Below are positions 12,362 to 21,591 of a DNA stretch of 61,778 nucleotides, in pieces. The notes under the pieces were generated by a model, which worked only from the letters and a program-made list of their open reading frames with translations, was not told where the DNA came from and did no database searches. A program made the translations under genes and the position numbers. Numbering within the stretch: the stretch's first letter is position 1; each line of letters begins with the position of its first letter. This DNA comes from Chytridium lagenaria (taxonomy: Eukaryota > Chytridiomycota > Chytridiomycetes > Chytridiales > Chytridiaceae): NCBI GenBank assembly GCA_025449115.1, contig JAHLKC010000186.1, positions 1-61,778 of the forward strand, in the 5' to 3' direction.

Positions 12362-13211
12362 TTAAAGGAACAACACAAACAAGAAGGCAGGCAAGATGTT
12401 GTACCAAAGAGGGTTCTTGGATCCCCTTGCGCTGCTTGTGGTCGTGGAGCTGCTGGCAAGACCTGCAGAGGTAGTGGCGCGGGTGGAGGTGGTTGGGACG
12501 GTGGTGGAAGAACGGGCGGTGGTGCTGGCGAGAGTGGGAGGGGCGCTTGGGGAGGCGCTTGGGGAGGGGGATGTTGAAGCGGGTGCGGAGGGGGAGACTG
12601 AGGGGGAGGCTGAAGGGGAGGCCGGAGGAGAGGGGGGAACGGTACCACTGGGTACTGGGGAAGAGACGGGGGCGCGCTGACGGTGATCTTAGGCGTAAAG
12701 TTAGTTTGTGTCAAGTGGAAGAAGGGGCATGAGAGAAGGACTTACGGGAGGGGACGAGTAGTAAGTGCCGTCGATAACAGTGGAGATTGCCTGTTAATTG
12801 CGAATGTTAGAGCGTGATTAATGATCTGATAGTAGACGGTGGCAAGATGAACTTACCCAGGTCCCCGAGGAAGGTTGGAGGAAGAGTGACGGTGACCGCT
12901 GTTGGCGGAAATGGGGACGGTTCCACTGAAGGTAGAGAAGGGCTGACCAGTGTTAGGGCCGTTCCTGATATCTTGAAGCCTCAAAGTAAGAGTAGCACCA
13001 GCGGGGAACCCAGATGCAGTCCAAGTAACGAGCTGAAAGGAGGGGGAAAAAGCACGAGTAAGGTCATTATCATACACGTGGATTTATCGCTTACAACAGA
13101 GGCACCAGGAGCAAACTGTGTGTTGGTGAAGGGTTGGATGATGGAGAAGGTTTGCGCAAAAGCAGCGCTAATGACGGCTAGGAAAACCGCGGCGGTCTTG
13201 ATCATTTGCAT
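12362..13211 (-). CDS. GPI-anchored Ser/Thr-rich wall protein with Kre9/Knh1-type N-terminal domain
   Basis: Secreted cell-surface protein. Four exons on the minus strand: 13211-13095, 13032-12857, 12790-12746 and 12687-12362, with consensus splice sites. A signal peptide (MIKTAAVFLAVISAAFAQ) leads into a beta-sandwich domain of the yeast Kre9/Knh1 N-terminal family: IIQPFTNTQFAPGASV, LVTWTASGFPAGATLTLRL, then the strand DGTYYSSPPITV. A long Ser/Pro/Ala/Thr stalk follows. The tail NPLWYNILPAFLFVLFL ending at TAA looks like a GPI-attachment signal. Three one-base frame breaks are needed to read through: an extra G before VTVTLPP, an extra G in GGGG just before the exon 2 donor, and a missing C in CCCCC at the start of exon 4. 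Each lies in a homopolymer, so assembly error is likely. The role in wall beta-glucan assembly is inferred from the family. Confidence 0.82.
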
Positions 13212-14111
13212 GATTGTCGAAGATTGAAGGGGTTGCTGAAGGAAAGTAGAGGGGGATTTTTGAAGGTTCTAGTTTTCGTTGATGTGAAAGATGTTGATGA
13301 GCAGTTGAGTAGGGCTGCCTTTGCTCCTTTTTATGTCCGACTCTTTGCTGACAGCGGTGTTCGATGACTTCTCTGTCCAGGCGAGCTATCCAATCAGGGG
13401 TAGAAAGGGACGGCGCGTTTTGATTCGAAAGGGCTGTGTCTTTGCGCCTGATCTTCGATGAATGATCCCCAATCAGCCCTGTATAGCGTATCAGGTTTGA
13501 GAGAGGACGCGTCTGGAATGGCACGGAAGAAGACCACATTTTGACATGTGCTCGTGGATGCGTGTCGAGAGGCAGCGTGTGTGAATTGTTTGGATGAGGA
13601 TTCAGTGGACGTTGATAGAGATGCCATTGAAGCAGTTTATACATTCAGCGTACTATAAAGGACGTCCATTCAAGTTGATTATTATTCTATAAGCCTTGCC
13701 TGTAGCGTTTTTGATATGTTGGATGAAAAAAGAATTGCCTGAGTAGACAAAGACGACGGTTTAAACTCAAGCGTGTCGTGGATGGGCGAGTTTCCAGTAT
13801 GGTGATGATGCAGGGAGAGTTTGAAAGGCGTTTTGCGGCAGACAGCGCGTTAGACCTGAATAGAAGCTGGGCCTGACCATTCAGGTATCCGTCGGATTAT
13901 CCGACCCGATATCCGCAGACCGTGTTGTTCAGGGCACAGGCCTCATCATCCCTTCAAATACCCTTCACAACGCCTGTTGCTGGTGAGTCTATGAGCAAAG
14001 GGGCGGACCTTTTGCCCTTATTGGAACCAAAAAAGGTGTTTTCTGGTTCACCGATCCTTGTGCTACCGTTTCCCTTTTGAATTTTTCTTTCAAAATAATT
14101 CAGAACCATAG
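13212..14111. other. Divergent promoter region
   Basis: About 0.9 kb between the minus-strand Kre9/Knh1-like gene and the plus-strand seven-TM gene. Nothing recognisable beyond probable promoters; overlapping short frames are non-coding. Confidence 0.5.
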
Positions 14112-15634
14112 ATGCCTTCACTGACGACCTCTGCAGCTGCTGCTTCCACCGACCTTCACATCCACGCAGCAGCAATAAAAGCAAGAGAGACTCATGGTTA
14201 TGCATTCGTGATAGTATGTTGGACCATTGGGTGCTTGCTTTGGGATAGTGGGGACAACGTTTGCGGCATTTCTGAGAAAGAAGGGGTTTGAGGTGATAGA
14301 CTGTCGGCGAATGTCGATGGGAGCTTTATTTGCAATGGTCATCATTGACCTTGTGTATTTCATTGTACGTCTACCTGAGTTCTTTTGCTTTGTCTTTCTG
14401 ATCATGTTGACTCATGGCCCTGTGTACATAGCTCAAGATACACCAACTGAGCGGCACAGGCGATTGCGGAGTGCTTGAAGCTCTATCAGTCCTCACCTAC
14501 CTGGGATCCCATGTCGCCCAATACTGCTTCTATATCTTTCGATACATTGAAGTATATGGTCGGCGGTGGCCTTTTATCGTCCCCGCCATCCTCCTTGTCA
14601 TTGTTTTTATCACAAGCATTCCTGTAAGTTCATGACCCTGTCACCGACATCTTTCTCACCTCGACACATCTTCTCCCCATATCATAGGTCTCCATCTTTT
14701 CGAACATTACCACTCATGAGAACGGTGTCTGCATAGTTAATCATCCAACCATCAGCGCCGTCATGCCCGCTGCAACGGATTTTGTCCTGGTGGTTTACTT
14801 GATTGTCTTATTTGTGGAGCCGTTATTTCGAAGTTTCGTTGATGCTCAGACCTTTCGGTGCGCCTGAAACCAGGTCCAAGAACCAGCCACCCCCACCGTT
14901 GTTGGAGATATGGAAGAAGGCGTTAAACCCAAAAGCGGGTTTTCACGGATTCGTCTCAACTGGAAAATCCCTTCATCCACTCCCAAATCCCGGCGTTCTC
15001 CGTTTCAAATATTCCTGGAATCCGTCCAGCATGGAAAGCGTTGTTGAAACGTAGAGGCACTAAACCACCCGGCACCCGCGCAAACCCCACGGCTTCGTTC
15101 AGCCATCCCACTGGAGCCGCCCGTCAACGTCGCATGCGGCGTCGTCTCGCTATCACCCTCCTTGTCACAAGTCTCATAGGGCTTTCCACCACGGCTTTTT
15201 TCAACGCCACGCTTTCCACACCTATTGGGGAGTGGGCACCTGTCATGTCTAGTTTGGACTTGGCCGTGAACTATGTCTTTTCGGTGTTACCGTACTTCTT
15301 GATTGCGGGACGGGATGATGGTGGTGCTGGAGAGGGGAATGCGGTGAAACAAAAAAAGGAGGAAATATCAGAGGAGGACGGATCAGATGATAGAGTGAAT
15401 GAGGAGGAGATTTCTTCGTTCTTTACCAATGTGGGGAGACCTTTGGCTCCGAATTCGATGGTGTCGGTGTCGGTGTCTTCGGGGAGTGGAGAGGTGTCAG
15501 GGGATGGCCAACTGAGTAACGACACACGTCGGGTAGACGAGACGGTTGATGATGTTGTCGTTGTGAATATAGAGGGGAGTCTGAGAACGGGACAGAACGG
15601 CTTTCCTGAGGAAGGCTGGATAAAGTCTGCATGA
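14112..15634 (+). CDS. Predicted seven-transmembrane protein, receptor-like, uncharacterised
   Basis: Integral membrane protein not assignable to a named family from sequence alone. It starts at ATG 14112 (MPSLTTSAAAAST). Hydrophobic segments in order: YAFVIVCWTIG/ACFGIVGTTFAAF; MSMGALFAMVIIDLVYFI; GVLEALSVLTYLGSHVAQYC; WPFIVPAILLVIVFITSIP; ATDFVLVVYLIVLFVEPLF; RLAITLLVTSLIGLSTTAFF; LDLAVNYVFSVLPYFLIAG. Introns 14365-14431 and 14624-14687 splice in frame. A basic Pro-rich loop lies between TM5 and TM6. An acidic, Ser/Val-rich cytosolic-type tail of about 110 residues ends at the stop at 15632-15634. Single-base frame breaks occur in TM1 (GGG at about 14228) and in the TM5-TM6 loop (about 14838 and 14930-15040). 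Seven helices plus a long polar tail suggest a GPCR-like topology; this is topology only, with no ligand or G-protein motif seen. Confidence 0.6.
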
Positions 15635-16116
15635 AGCAGCTTTTTTTTATGTCGGGCATAACTTTGTAAATATTGTACAGTTACTGGAAAGGTGAATGTT
15701 GTTTTTTGTGAACATAGGTTTCTATTGTTGTTTGTTTTATCTTGTTTTCAGACACTGGGCATCACGATTTAAACGCGAAACGACTACTGCCACGTTTCTA
15801 TTTTCAATCTGGGCTTTTATTATTTTTATCAAGTAAAAGTTACTTTATCTATTTTCACCTGCGAATCGGGATTCGGGACCATCTGTATATATATAATAAT
15901 ATTATTATTTTAATGCAACTTGAATGATGTAAAGGTTGCATTCCCTGAAATTGCCCTGACGTTGCCTGGCTGTATTATTCAATGACTGAAAGGCCAAGTC
16001 GCTTATATCAAAAATGTAAAGAGTGTAAAGAGAGTAACTATAATCGTGATTGAATTCGTTCCAACATCTCATTATCAATTTGATACATACCTCATTCTAC
16101 ACAAGCTCTCCTCCTC
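15635..16116. other. Intergenic, AT-rich
   Basis: 3' region of the seven-TM gene and promoter of the next gene. ATT repeats near 15888-15910. No gene supported. Confidence 0.5.
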
Positions 16117-16662
16117 ATGTCGTCCATCATCATTGCTCTGACCTTGGCGACTCTCGCCACATCCGCTCTCGCCAGAGTTTACCCGGATAACTGTCACGTT
16201 CTCGTCAACCCCACCCTCATTGGGCGAACATCTGGCAGCATCGGTCCCTTCTTCCATGACCACGCCTTCATCACCTATAACGACTCTGGGTTCGTCGTCG
16301 GCTTCACATCTCAAACATCCAGCCCAACCGCAGCTTACGACAACCACAATCACACCGTGACGTCGGGTCAATTATACTTTGACGCATCCGGCGCACTGAC
16401 GACGATCAGGACGGAGAATGGACTTTGCATGGCCGTCGTTGCAGGAAATCTTGTAACTGAAAGGTGCAGTGAAGACGCAAGGCAGCTTTTCGAGGTTGAG
16501 ACGTTTAAGCAAGCAACATATCTTCGTTCAGCGGCCAAACTGTACCTTTCTGTTGGTACTAGTTTTGAAGGCCCTGTGATTCTTGGGAAGCGCGCCTTTG
16601 TGTATTCGATGTGGGACATTACACCCTGTAACAGCATCCTCATGGATGCCGTTACAGTGTAA
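16117..16662 (+). CDS. Small secreted protein, possible beta-trefoil (ricin-like) fold
   Basis: Intact single-exon gene of 181 residues. A signal peptide (IIIALTLATLATSALA) precedes RVYPDNCHVLVNP. The body has regularly spaced small strands and motifs such as SGSIGPFFHDHAF, QLYFDASG, GLCMAVVAGNLVTERC and DARQLFEVE. The GLC...ERC...QLF spacing recalls one lobe of a ricin-type beta-trefoil, but the fold assignment is tentative. Conserved Cys residues suggest extracellular disulfides. It ends in DITPCNSILMDAVTV without a membrane anchor. A paralogue starts at 18441 (about 60% similar over this region); the 5' flanks also match ('...caagc-ctc--c-cctcATGTC'), so the two arose by tandem duplication. 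Function unknown. Confidence 0.72.
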   Translation: MSSIIIALTLATLATSALARVYPDNCHVLVNPTLIGRTSGSIGPFFHDHAFITYNDSGFVVGFTSQTSSPTAAYDNHNHTVTSGQLYFDASGALTTIRTENGLCMAVVAGNLVTERCSEDARQLFEVETFKQATYLRSAAKLYLSVGTSFEGPVILGKRAFVYSMWDITPCNSILMDAVTV

Positions 16663-17507
16663 ACCTTTGATGATAAAGTCATTTAATGGGTACATTAAAA
16701 TTAAATATGTATGTAGGCGAGGTTTCATAAATACCTTCAGATTTAATGACCACTTTTTGTACTGTAACTATAGTTAAATCTTAATAACCATCGCATTTAT
16801 GTTACCGTATTCTTTGATTATAGGGGAGAGTGTGATAATGGTATGAGAGCCAAGTAAGGAGTCGAAAGGAGGAAAATCAGAAGAGTGGGGATCAGATGGT
16901 AGGGTGATTAGTTCGAGTTTTCACGGATGTATCGAATTGAAACCTTTGGTATTGGTGTCGTCTACGAGAGGCCGGCAAAAGAGTCACTTGGGTCCTTGTG
17001 AAGATCAACGCTATGCGATGGGGATAAGGTGAAAGTTAGTGAGATAAGGGGATCCGAAAATGGGTTTGAAACAGCGCTATCTCAAGGCGCTAACTGTAGG
17101 ATGTAGTGTATGAGCAATTACGTATATATAAATAGTTGTTGGCGACTGAATATGAGTGAATTGTGGGGGGGTTTTGTTGGTATTTTGAGCAACACAACAT
17201 ACACCTTGGCCAGGATATTTAAATACATGGGTTAAGGACATGTATTGCACGTTAAGCCATGTATTGATTGTCACTTCGTTATTTTTCACCGTGTGGCCCA
17301 CCAGCAAGTTGCGTGTCTTGCATAGCCGCCACTATTCCTTCAACATCATTTTCATTTAGCGGATTCCCCTCCAGTCCCCACCACGTCACAAGAAAAAACA
17401 TCAACCTCCATCCATCCATCTATCCATATCCATAGAAATGCGGCTTTACATTAACTTGACTGGGCCGTTTTGGATTGGTGCAACCCAAGTGCAGCGCCCG
17501 ACTTTTA
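16663..17507. other. Intergenic between tandem paralogues
   Basis: No gene supported. It lies between the first secreted-protein gene and the inserted MITE. Confidence 0.5.
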
Positions 17508-17509
17508 TA

Positions 17510-17541
17510 CAGTGCGTGACACCAAAGATAGGTACGAAAAT
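17510..17541 (+). repeat. Left 32-bp TIR of the MITE
   Basis: Identical to the reverse complement of 18203-18234. Starts CAGTG and ends at ACGAAAAT. Confidence 0.9.
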
Positions 17542-18202
17542 AATTAAGAGCTCTAAACTTTATACTCACCCTCGACGTGCCGCAATTTTGAAAAAAACTC
17601 TCTGTTACGATATGCACCTCTCCCTCTCCGCATCTAATGACAAAGAGTTTGTTCTTCTACCGTTCCTGGTTCATCTTTTATACAGCGTCAAAGTTTATTA
17701 ATTGTGAAAATTTTTTAATTAATGGCCCTCAGAATATTTTGCGCTCAATAATTAATAGAAAAATTGTCAGAATTTTAGTATGGGTATCAATCGACACCTG
17801 AGAAGGAGGGAATGCAATGATGGGTATGGTGTGGAATGTTGCTTAAGAGTGATTTGGAATAAATCCGATAACAAGTATCTTCGAAAGTTGAAATTTTTAA
17901 AAAATTTCATTTTTCAAAAAAATATAAATTTTTTCCAAAAAAAAAAACGGGTTACACATTGGAATATGTTATGGAAATAATTCGTTACAGGAGTTTTCAA
18001 GAGGTGCCGACAACACCATTGAATTCCCAGCCTCAGGTTTCATTAATAAAATAACAAAAAAATCAAAGATGAAAATTTTCAATTAGTGGAATTTTTTTTG
18101 CGCTTTTATAATATGTCCGTTTTCATACCCCCCACAAGACCCCCTTAGGAGATTGGGGTCGGAAATGCTTCCTAGAGGAGATATTGGCATATTGGGGTCG
18201 AA

Positions 18203-18234
18203 ATTTTCGTACCTATCTTTGGTGTCACGCACTG
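18203..18234 (-). repeat. Right 32-bp TIR of the MITE
   Basis: Perfect inverted copy of the left TIR, followed by the TA target duplication. Confidence 0.9.
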
Positions 18235-18440
18235 TACCTATACTTGTTTTTCGGCGCATTTCCCCTAGGCAGTGGATTCAACTACAAGACTCAGGCGTCT
18301 TTCTCCAAATGCCATGAATCAGACAGAAAACCTGCCACGTTCAACGTGTATAAAAAGTCTCTTTTTTTAGAGTAGAGCAACTCCTATCTGATTCCTACTT
18401 TCATAATAATATCTCATTCCAAACAAGCACTCTTCGCCTC

Positions 18441-19403
18441 ATGTCTCCCTCCATCATTACTCTGACCTTGGCGGCCCTCGCCACGACGGCTCTCGCCAAG
18501 GTCTACCCAGACAACTGTAACGTCTTCGTCAACCCCACCATCATCATTCGCACAGCTGGCAGCGTTGGGCCGTTCTTCCACGACCATGCCTTTATCAACT
18601 ACGACGACTCTGGGTTCGTCCTCGGCCTTACATCCCAATCGTACAACCCAACTTCGACTCACAGCAACCATACTCACACCGTGACGTCGGGGATGTTGTA
18701 CTTTGACGCCTCCGGAGAAAAAATCACCATCAGACGGAAAAGGGCTTTGCGCGGCTTCCGTTGCTGGCAAGTTTGTTGCAGAGACATGTACTGGAGATGC
18801 GAGGCAACTTTTCAATATCGAGACGTCGTTCGATAAACGCACTTACATCCGATCGAATGATAATCTCTACATTACTGTTGGAAAAGATTTTGAAGGACCT
18901 GTTCTTCTTGGGTCAAAGCGCAATATAGTAATTGCGGAATGGAATATTGTACCTTGCAACAGTATCCTCGTGGATGCTACCAAGCCCGAAATCACCACGT
19001 CTTCTACTGGTGCTACTTCTTCTACATCTACTTCGGCTGTACCGGTGCTATCATCAAGACCACCAAGACTGTTGACCCTGCTTCGTCCGCCACTGTGCCC
19101 CGTTACCACGTCGACTGGTGGTGCTAAGGTTTCTTCTATCTCGAGTGTTGAGACCAAGGTGACTGAAATTTCTTCTATCTCGAGTGTCGAGACCAAGATG
19201 ACTACCACAAGTACGGGTGGAGATGACGGATCTTACGGTGGTTCATCTGTTTCTGCTCTCCCAACCACGACTATAAGGCCGAGATGGGTGGAAAGAAGGG
19301 AACGCTGACGGATAATCTTTACATTAAGTCTGGAAGCGCGCAGACCGGCACTGGTCTTCTTGCTGCCGTTATTCTGGGAGTTGCTGCAGCTCTCTTTGTG
19401 TAA
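18441..19403 (+). CDS. Secreted paralogue with added Ser/Thr stalk and GPI-type tail
   Basis: Paralogue of the gene at 16117. A signal peptide (IITLTLAALATTALA) precedes KVYPDNCNVFVNP, followed by GSVGPFFHDHAF, LYFDASGEK, GLCAASVAGKFVAETC and DARQLFNIET. After DATKPEITTSSTG the protein gains a Ser/Thr-rich stalk containing two copies of SSISSVETK, which the first paralogue lacks. It closes with SGSAQTG and a hydrophobic tail GLLAAVILGVAAALFV ending at TAA 19401-19403, as for a GPI-anchor signal. At least two frame breaks are needed: about 18719-18735 (six As, or a two-base loss) and once or more in the stalk and pre-tail (about 19060-19290). The pair therefore looks like one soluble and one wall-anchored version of the same domain. 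Confidence 0.68.
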
Positions 19404-19842
19404 ATATATCATTATATTGTGACATCATTTCTGTGGGACATTAAAATAAAATGTAGACGATTCAGCGTAACTTCAGTATTTATATGCCTGTTGAATAATT
19501 ATTGGTGACTTTCGATTTTTACGCACATTTTTCCTTAACGCTTTATCGACCTTGTCAGTTGCTGTCAGTCAACATGGCGGCGGCGGGCGGGGGGTCGTTT
19601 GGCAGGCTCGCAGGTCCTTGCTATGACGCTTTTTTCTTCTCCAACCCAACGCCGAACTTTGAAACCCGACCCCACGGCTTCAGTTGAGCCTGCCTCCGCC
19701 CTGCCATCTTAGCTATCACAAACATCACTTTCGCCGCTACCTTTAAAGTCAACATCCCGTGGCCTTCCACTTTCTCCTTCATCGTCAACTCAATTCTAGC
19801 TAGTTCCGGACAGATCCGGAATTACATAACAACGAATTTCGC
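19404..19842. other. Intergenic, no supported gene
   Basis: Upstream region of the chitin deacetylase. The short open frame at 19502-19687 has no recognisable content. Confidence 0.45.
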
Positions 19843-21028
19843 ATGCACTTCCCACGTTGGACGATGTCATCAAGATGGGTGATGGCTGTGATGCTCCTTG
19901 CAACGTCGACGGTGTCTCAACCCCCGCCTCCTCTAGCTCCCCCGCCCCTGGATGGAACTTTGAGAACTACCCACCCCCTGGCACAATAGCGACACCAAAT
20001 CCCGACTGGACAAGGTTTTGTGAGTGTCGTTGGTTTCTCCAGTTGCCTTCATCAGGCTTGATAGCAAGTTGGCTTAAGCAAGCATGTATTGACCAAGGTT
20101 ACTAGATCTTGCCAATGCCGTTATCCCCAACATCCCTGTCAAATCCCTCGTAGCGGTACTCCCGATTTTAGCCAGGTCATCCGCACTGCGTGGTCCCGGG
20201 CGTCTGGGCACAAACGTTTGATGATGGACCAGGTAAAGGCCTCACTTCTTTTTTCGCCTAACGCTATTGAAGCCCCGCATCCAACATCTTAATGGACCAT
20301 CTTCGTCAACGCAATATCCGCACAACCTTTTTCAATATCGGCGTTAACATTGCGGCATACCCATGTGTGATGAGGAGGAAAGAGGCGGAAGGACATTTGA
20401 ATTGGTATATTTCGAAAAGTGTATTCAGTCTCTAAACGAAAAAATCAGTCTGCATAGTTGGAGTCATAGCGCTTTCACGACACTCACGAACGACCAGATC
20501 GTGGCAGAAGTTGTATATAATGTCATGGCTATGCGGAAAGCAACAGGGAGGTCACCTAGATGTTTTAGGCCGCCATGTATGTTGCTTTTATCCTTCCCTT
20601 GGGTTTTCCATTATTAACTCCATCAAAGATGGCGACATTGACGACCGCGTCGTTGCCGTTCTTAGAGCCATGGGCCTTACAATCGTCTGGATCAATTTCG
20701 ATACTTTCGACTGGCAAATGGCTGGTGGCGTTCCCGCGGCCCAGGTCCTTACATCTGTCCAACGTACCATCAATACCACGATACCGCAAACGCAGTCAAT
20801 AATAAGCTTGCAACATGATATTCAAGATGTAAGGCATCCTTTTTACTGAATCATTATTGATGAATTTTGTTAGATTGTTGTGTAGTTGGAAAGGAAACGA
20901 CGAATGCGATTTTGGCATCGGGAAAGTTTCAACTTGTGACTATGGAGGGCTGTTTGATGACTGCTGGGCTCGGGGATGGGTTCCTGCTTCCACCTAACGT
21001 AATCGTGACCCCAGGTGGAACTTGTTGA
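19843..21028 (+). CDS. Chitin deacetylase, polysaccharide deacetylase CE4 (NodB) family
   Basis: Secreted metal-dependent enzyme removing N-acetyl groups from chitin to give chitosan in the wall. A signal peptide follows ATG 19843 (SSRWVMAVMLLATSTVSQ), then a Pro-rich segment and ENYPPPGTIATPNPDW. The NodB core reads CVVPGVWAQTFDDGP (about 20207-20232; motif 1 with the two Asp), ILMDHLRQRNIRTTFFNIG, LHSWSHSAFTTLTNDQI (about 20453-20504; motif 2 HSxxH zinc ligands), FRPPYGDIDDRV (motif 3, assembled across an intron at about 20577-20629), and a C-terminal ISLQHDI...LVTMEGCL. At least four introns are supported, among them 20020-20105 and 20233-20272. One-base frame breaks lie in C runs at about 19950 and 20273 and near 20895. 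Catalytic motifs are all present, so the enzyme is probably functional. Ends at TGA 21026-21028. Confidence 0.85.
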
Positions 21029-21591
21029 TGCATGAAAGAGTTTTAGTTTAATTGAAGAGATTATTTCTCTTTATCCTTGTTTGTTCTTTACATTTTCGTG
21101 ATTTTCACTTTCGTGTTCTTATTTGGTTTTTTTTCTGGCACATTGATGTCAATGCAAATCATAGTGTTTGCTCTTTTTTCTTCTTTGTTTCATTGATTCT
21201 TCTTGCTTGTTGCTTCCCGTTTTGTTTCGTTGTCTTTTATGTTTCCTTTCTATTTTTCCTTTTTCTCACTTTATGACGTTGGCCCTTACTTTATTATTAT
21301 TATTACATTATTGATAGGCTTTATGGCCAACTCGCGCTTTTCTGTTTCTTTTCTCAATGTTGTGACTTCAGTAATATTGTGAGTGTGACATTCCTGTATG
21401 TTTAGCTCGGCAATGTTAATTTATTGGCCCGAAGGCTGGATAAAGCAAGAAAAGTAAGAAGAGACGCGATAGAATACAAGGAGCCACTGAAAAGGCTGAT
21501 TTGAAGAGCACGGGTTGAAAATGAACGTCTTAAAAGTAGCAAGCACGAAACGCGTTAAACACGACAGATGTGTGCCCGATGAATTAATCCC
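21029..21591. other. T-rich intergenic region between convergent genes
   Basis: Long T/TC-rich stretch (about 21055-21275) followed by ATT repeats at about 21293-21312. It forms the shared 3' region of the chitin deacetylase and the minus-strand multi-CxxC gene. No gene supported. Confidence 0.5.

Larger units (their letters stand above)
17510..18234. mobile_element. Tc1/mariner-type non-autonomous element (MITE)
   Basis: A 725-bp element bounded by perfect 32-bp terminal inverted repeats beginning CAGTGCGTGACACC, and flanked by TA on both sides (17508-17509 and 18235-18236). The CAGTG terminus and TA target duplication are those of the Tc1/mariner (IS630-related) superfamily. The interior is AT-rich with homopolymer A/T runs and has no transposase frame, so it must depend on an enzyme encoded elsewhere. 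It sits between two tandemly duplicated secreted-protein genes and may have landed after the duplication. The perfect TIRs suggest a fairly recent insertion. Confidence 0.85.

Noticed and set aside
12396..12732. Gly/Glu/Val-rich and Gly/Arg-rich plus-strand frames
   Set aside because: Antisense to the Ser/Pro-rich stalk of the Kre9/Knh1-like gene.
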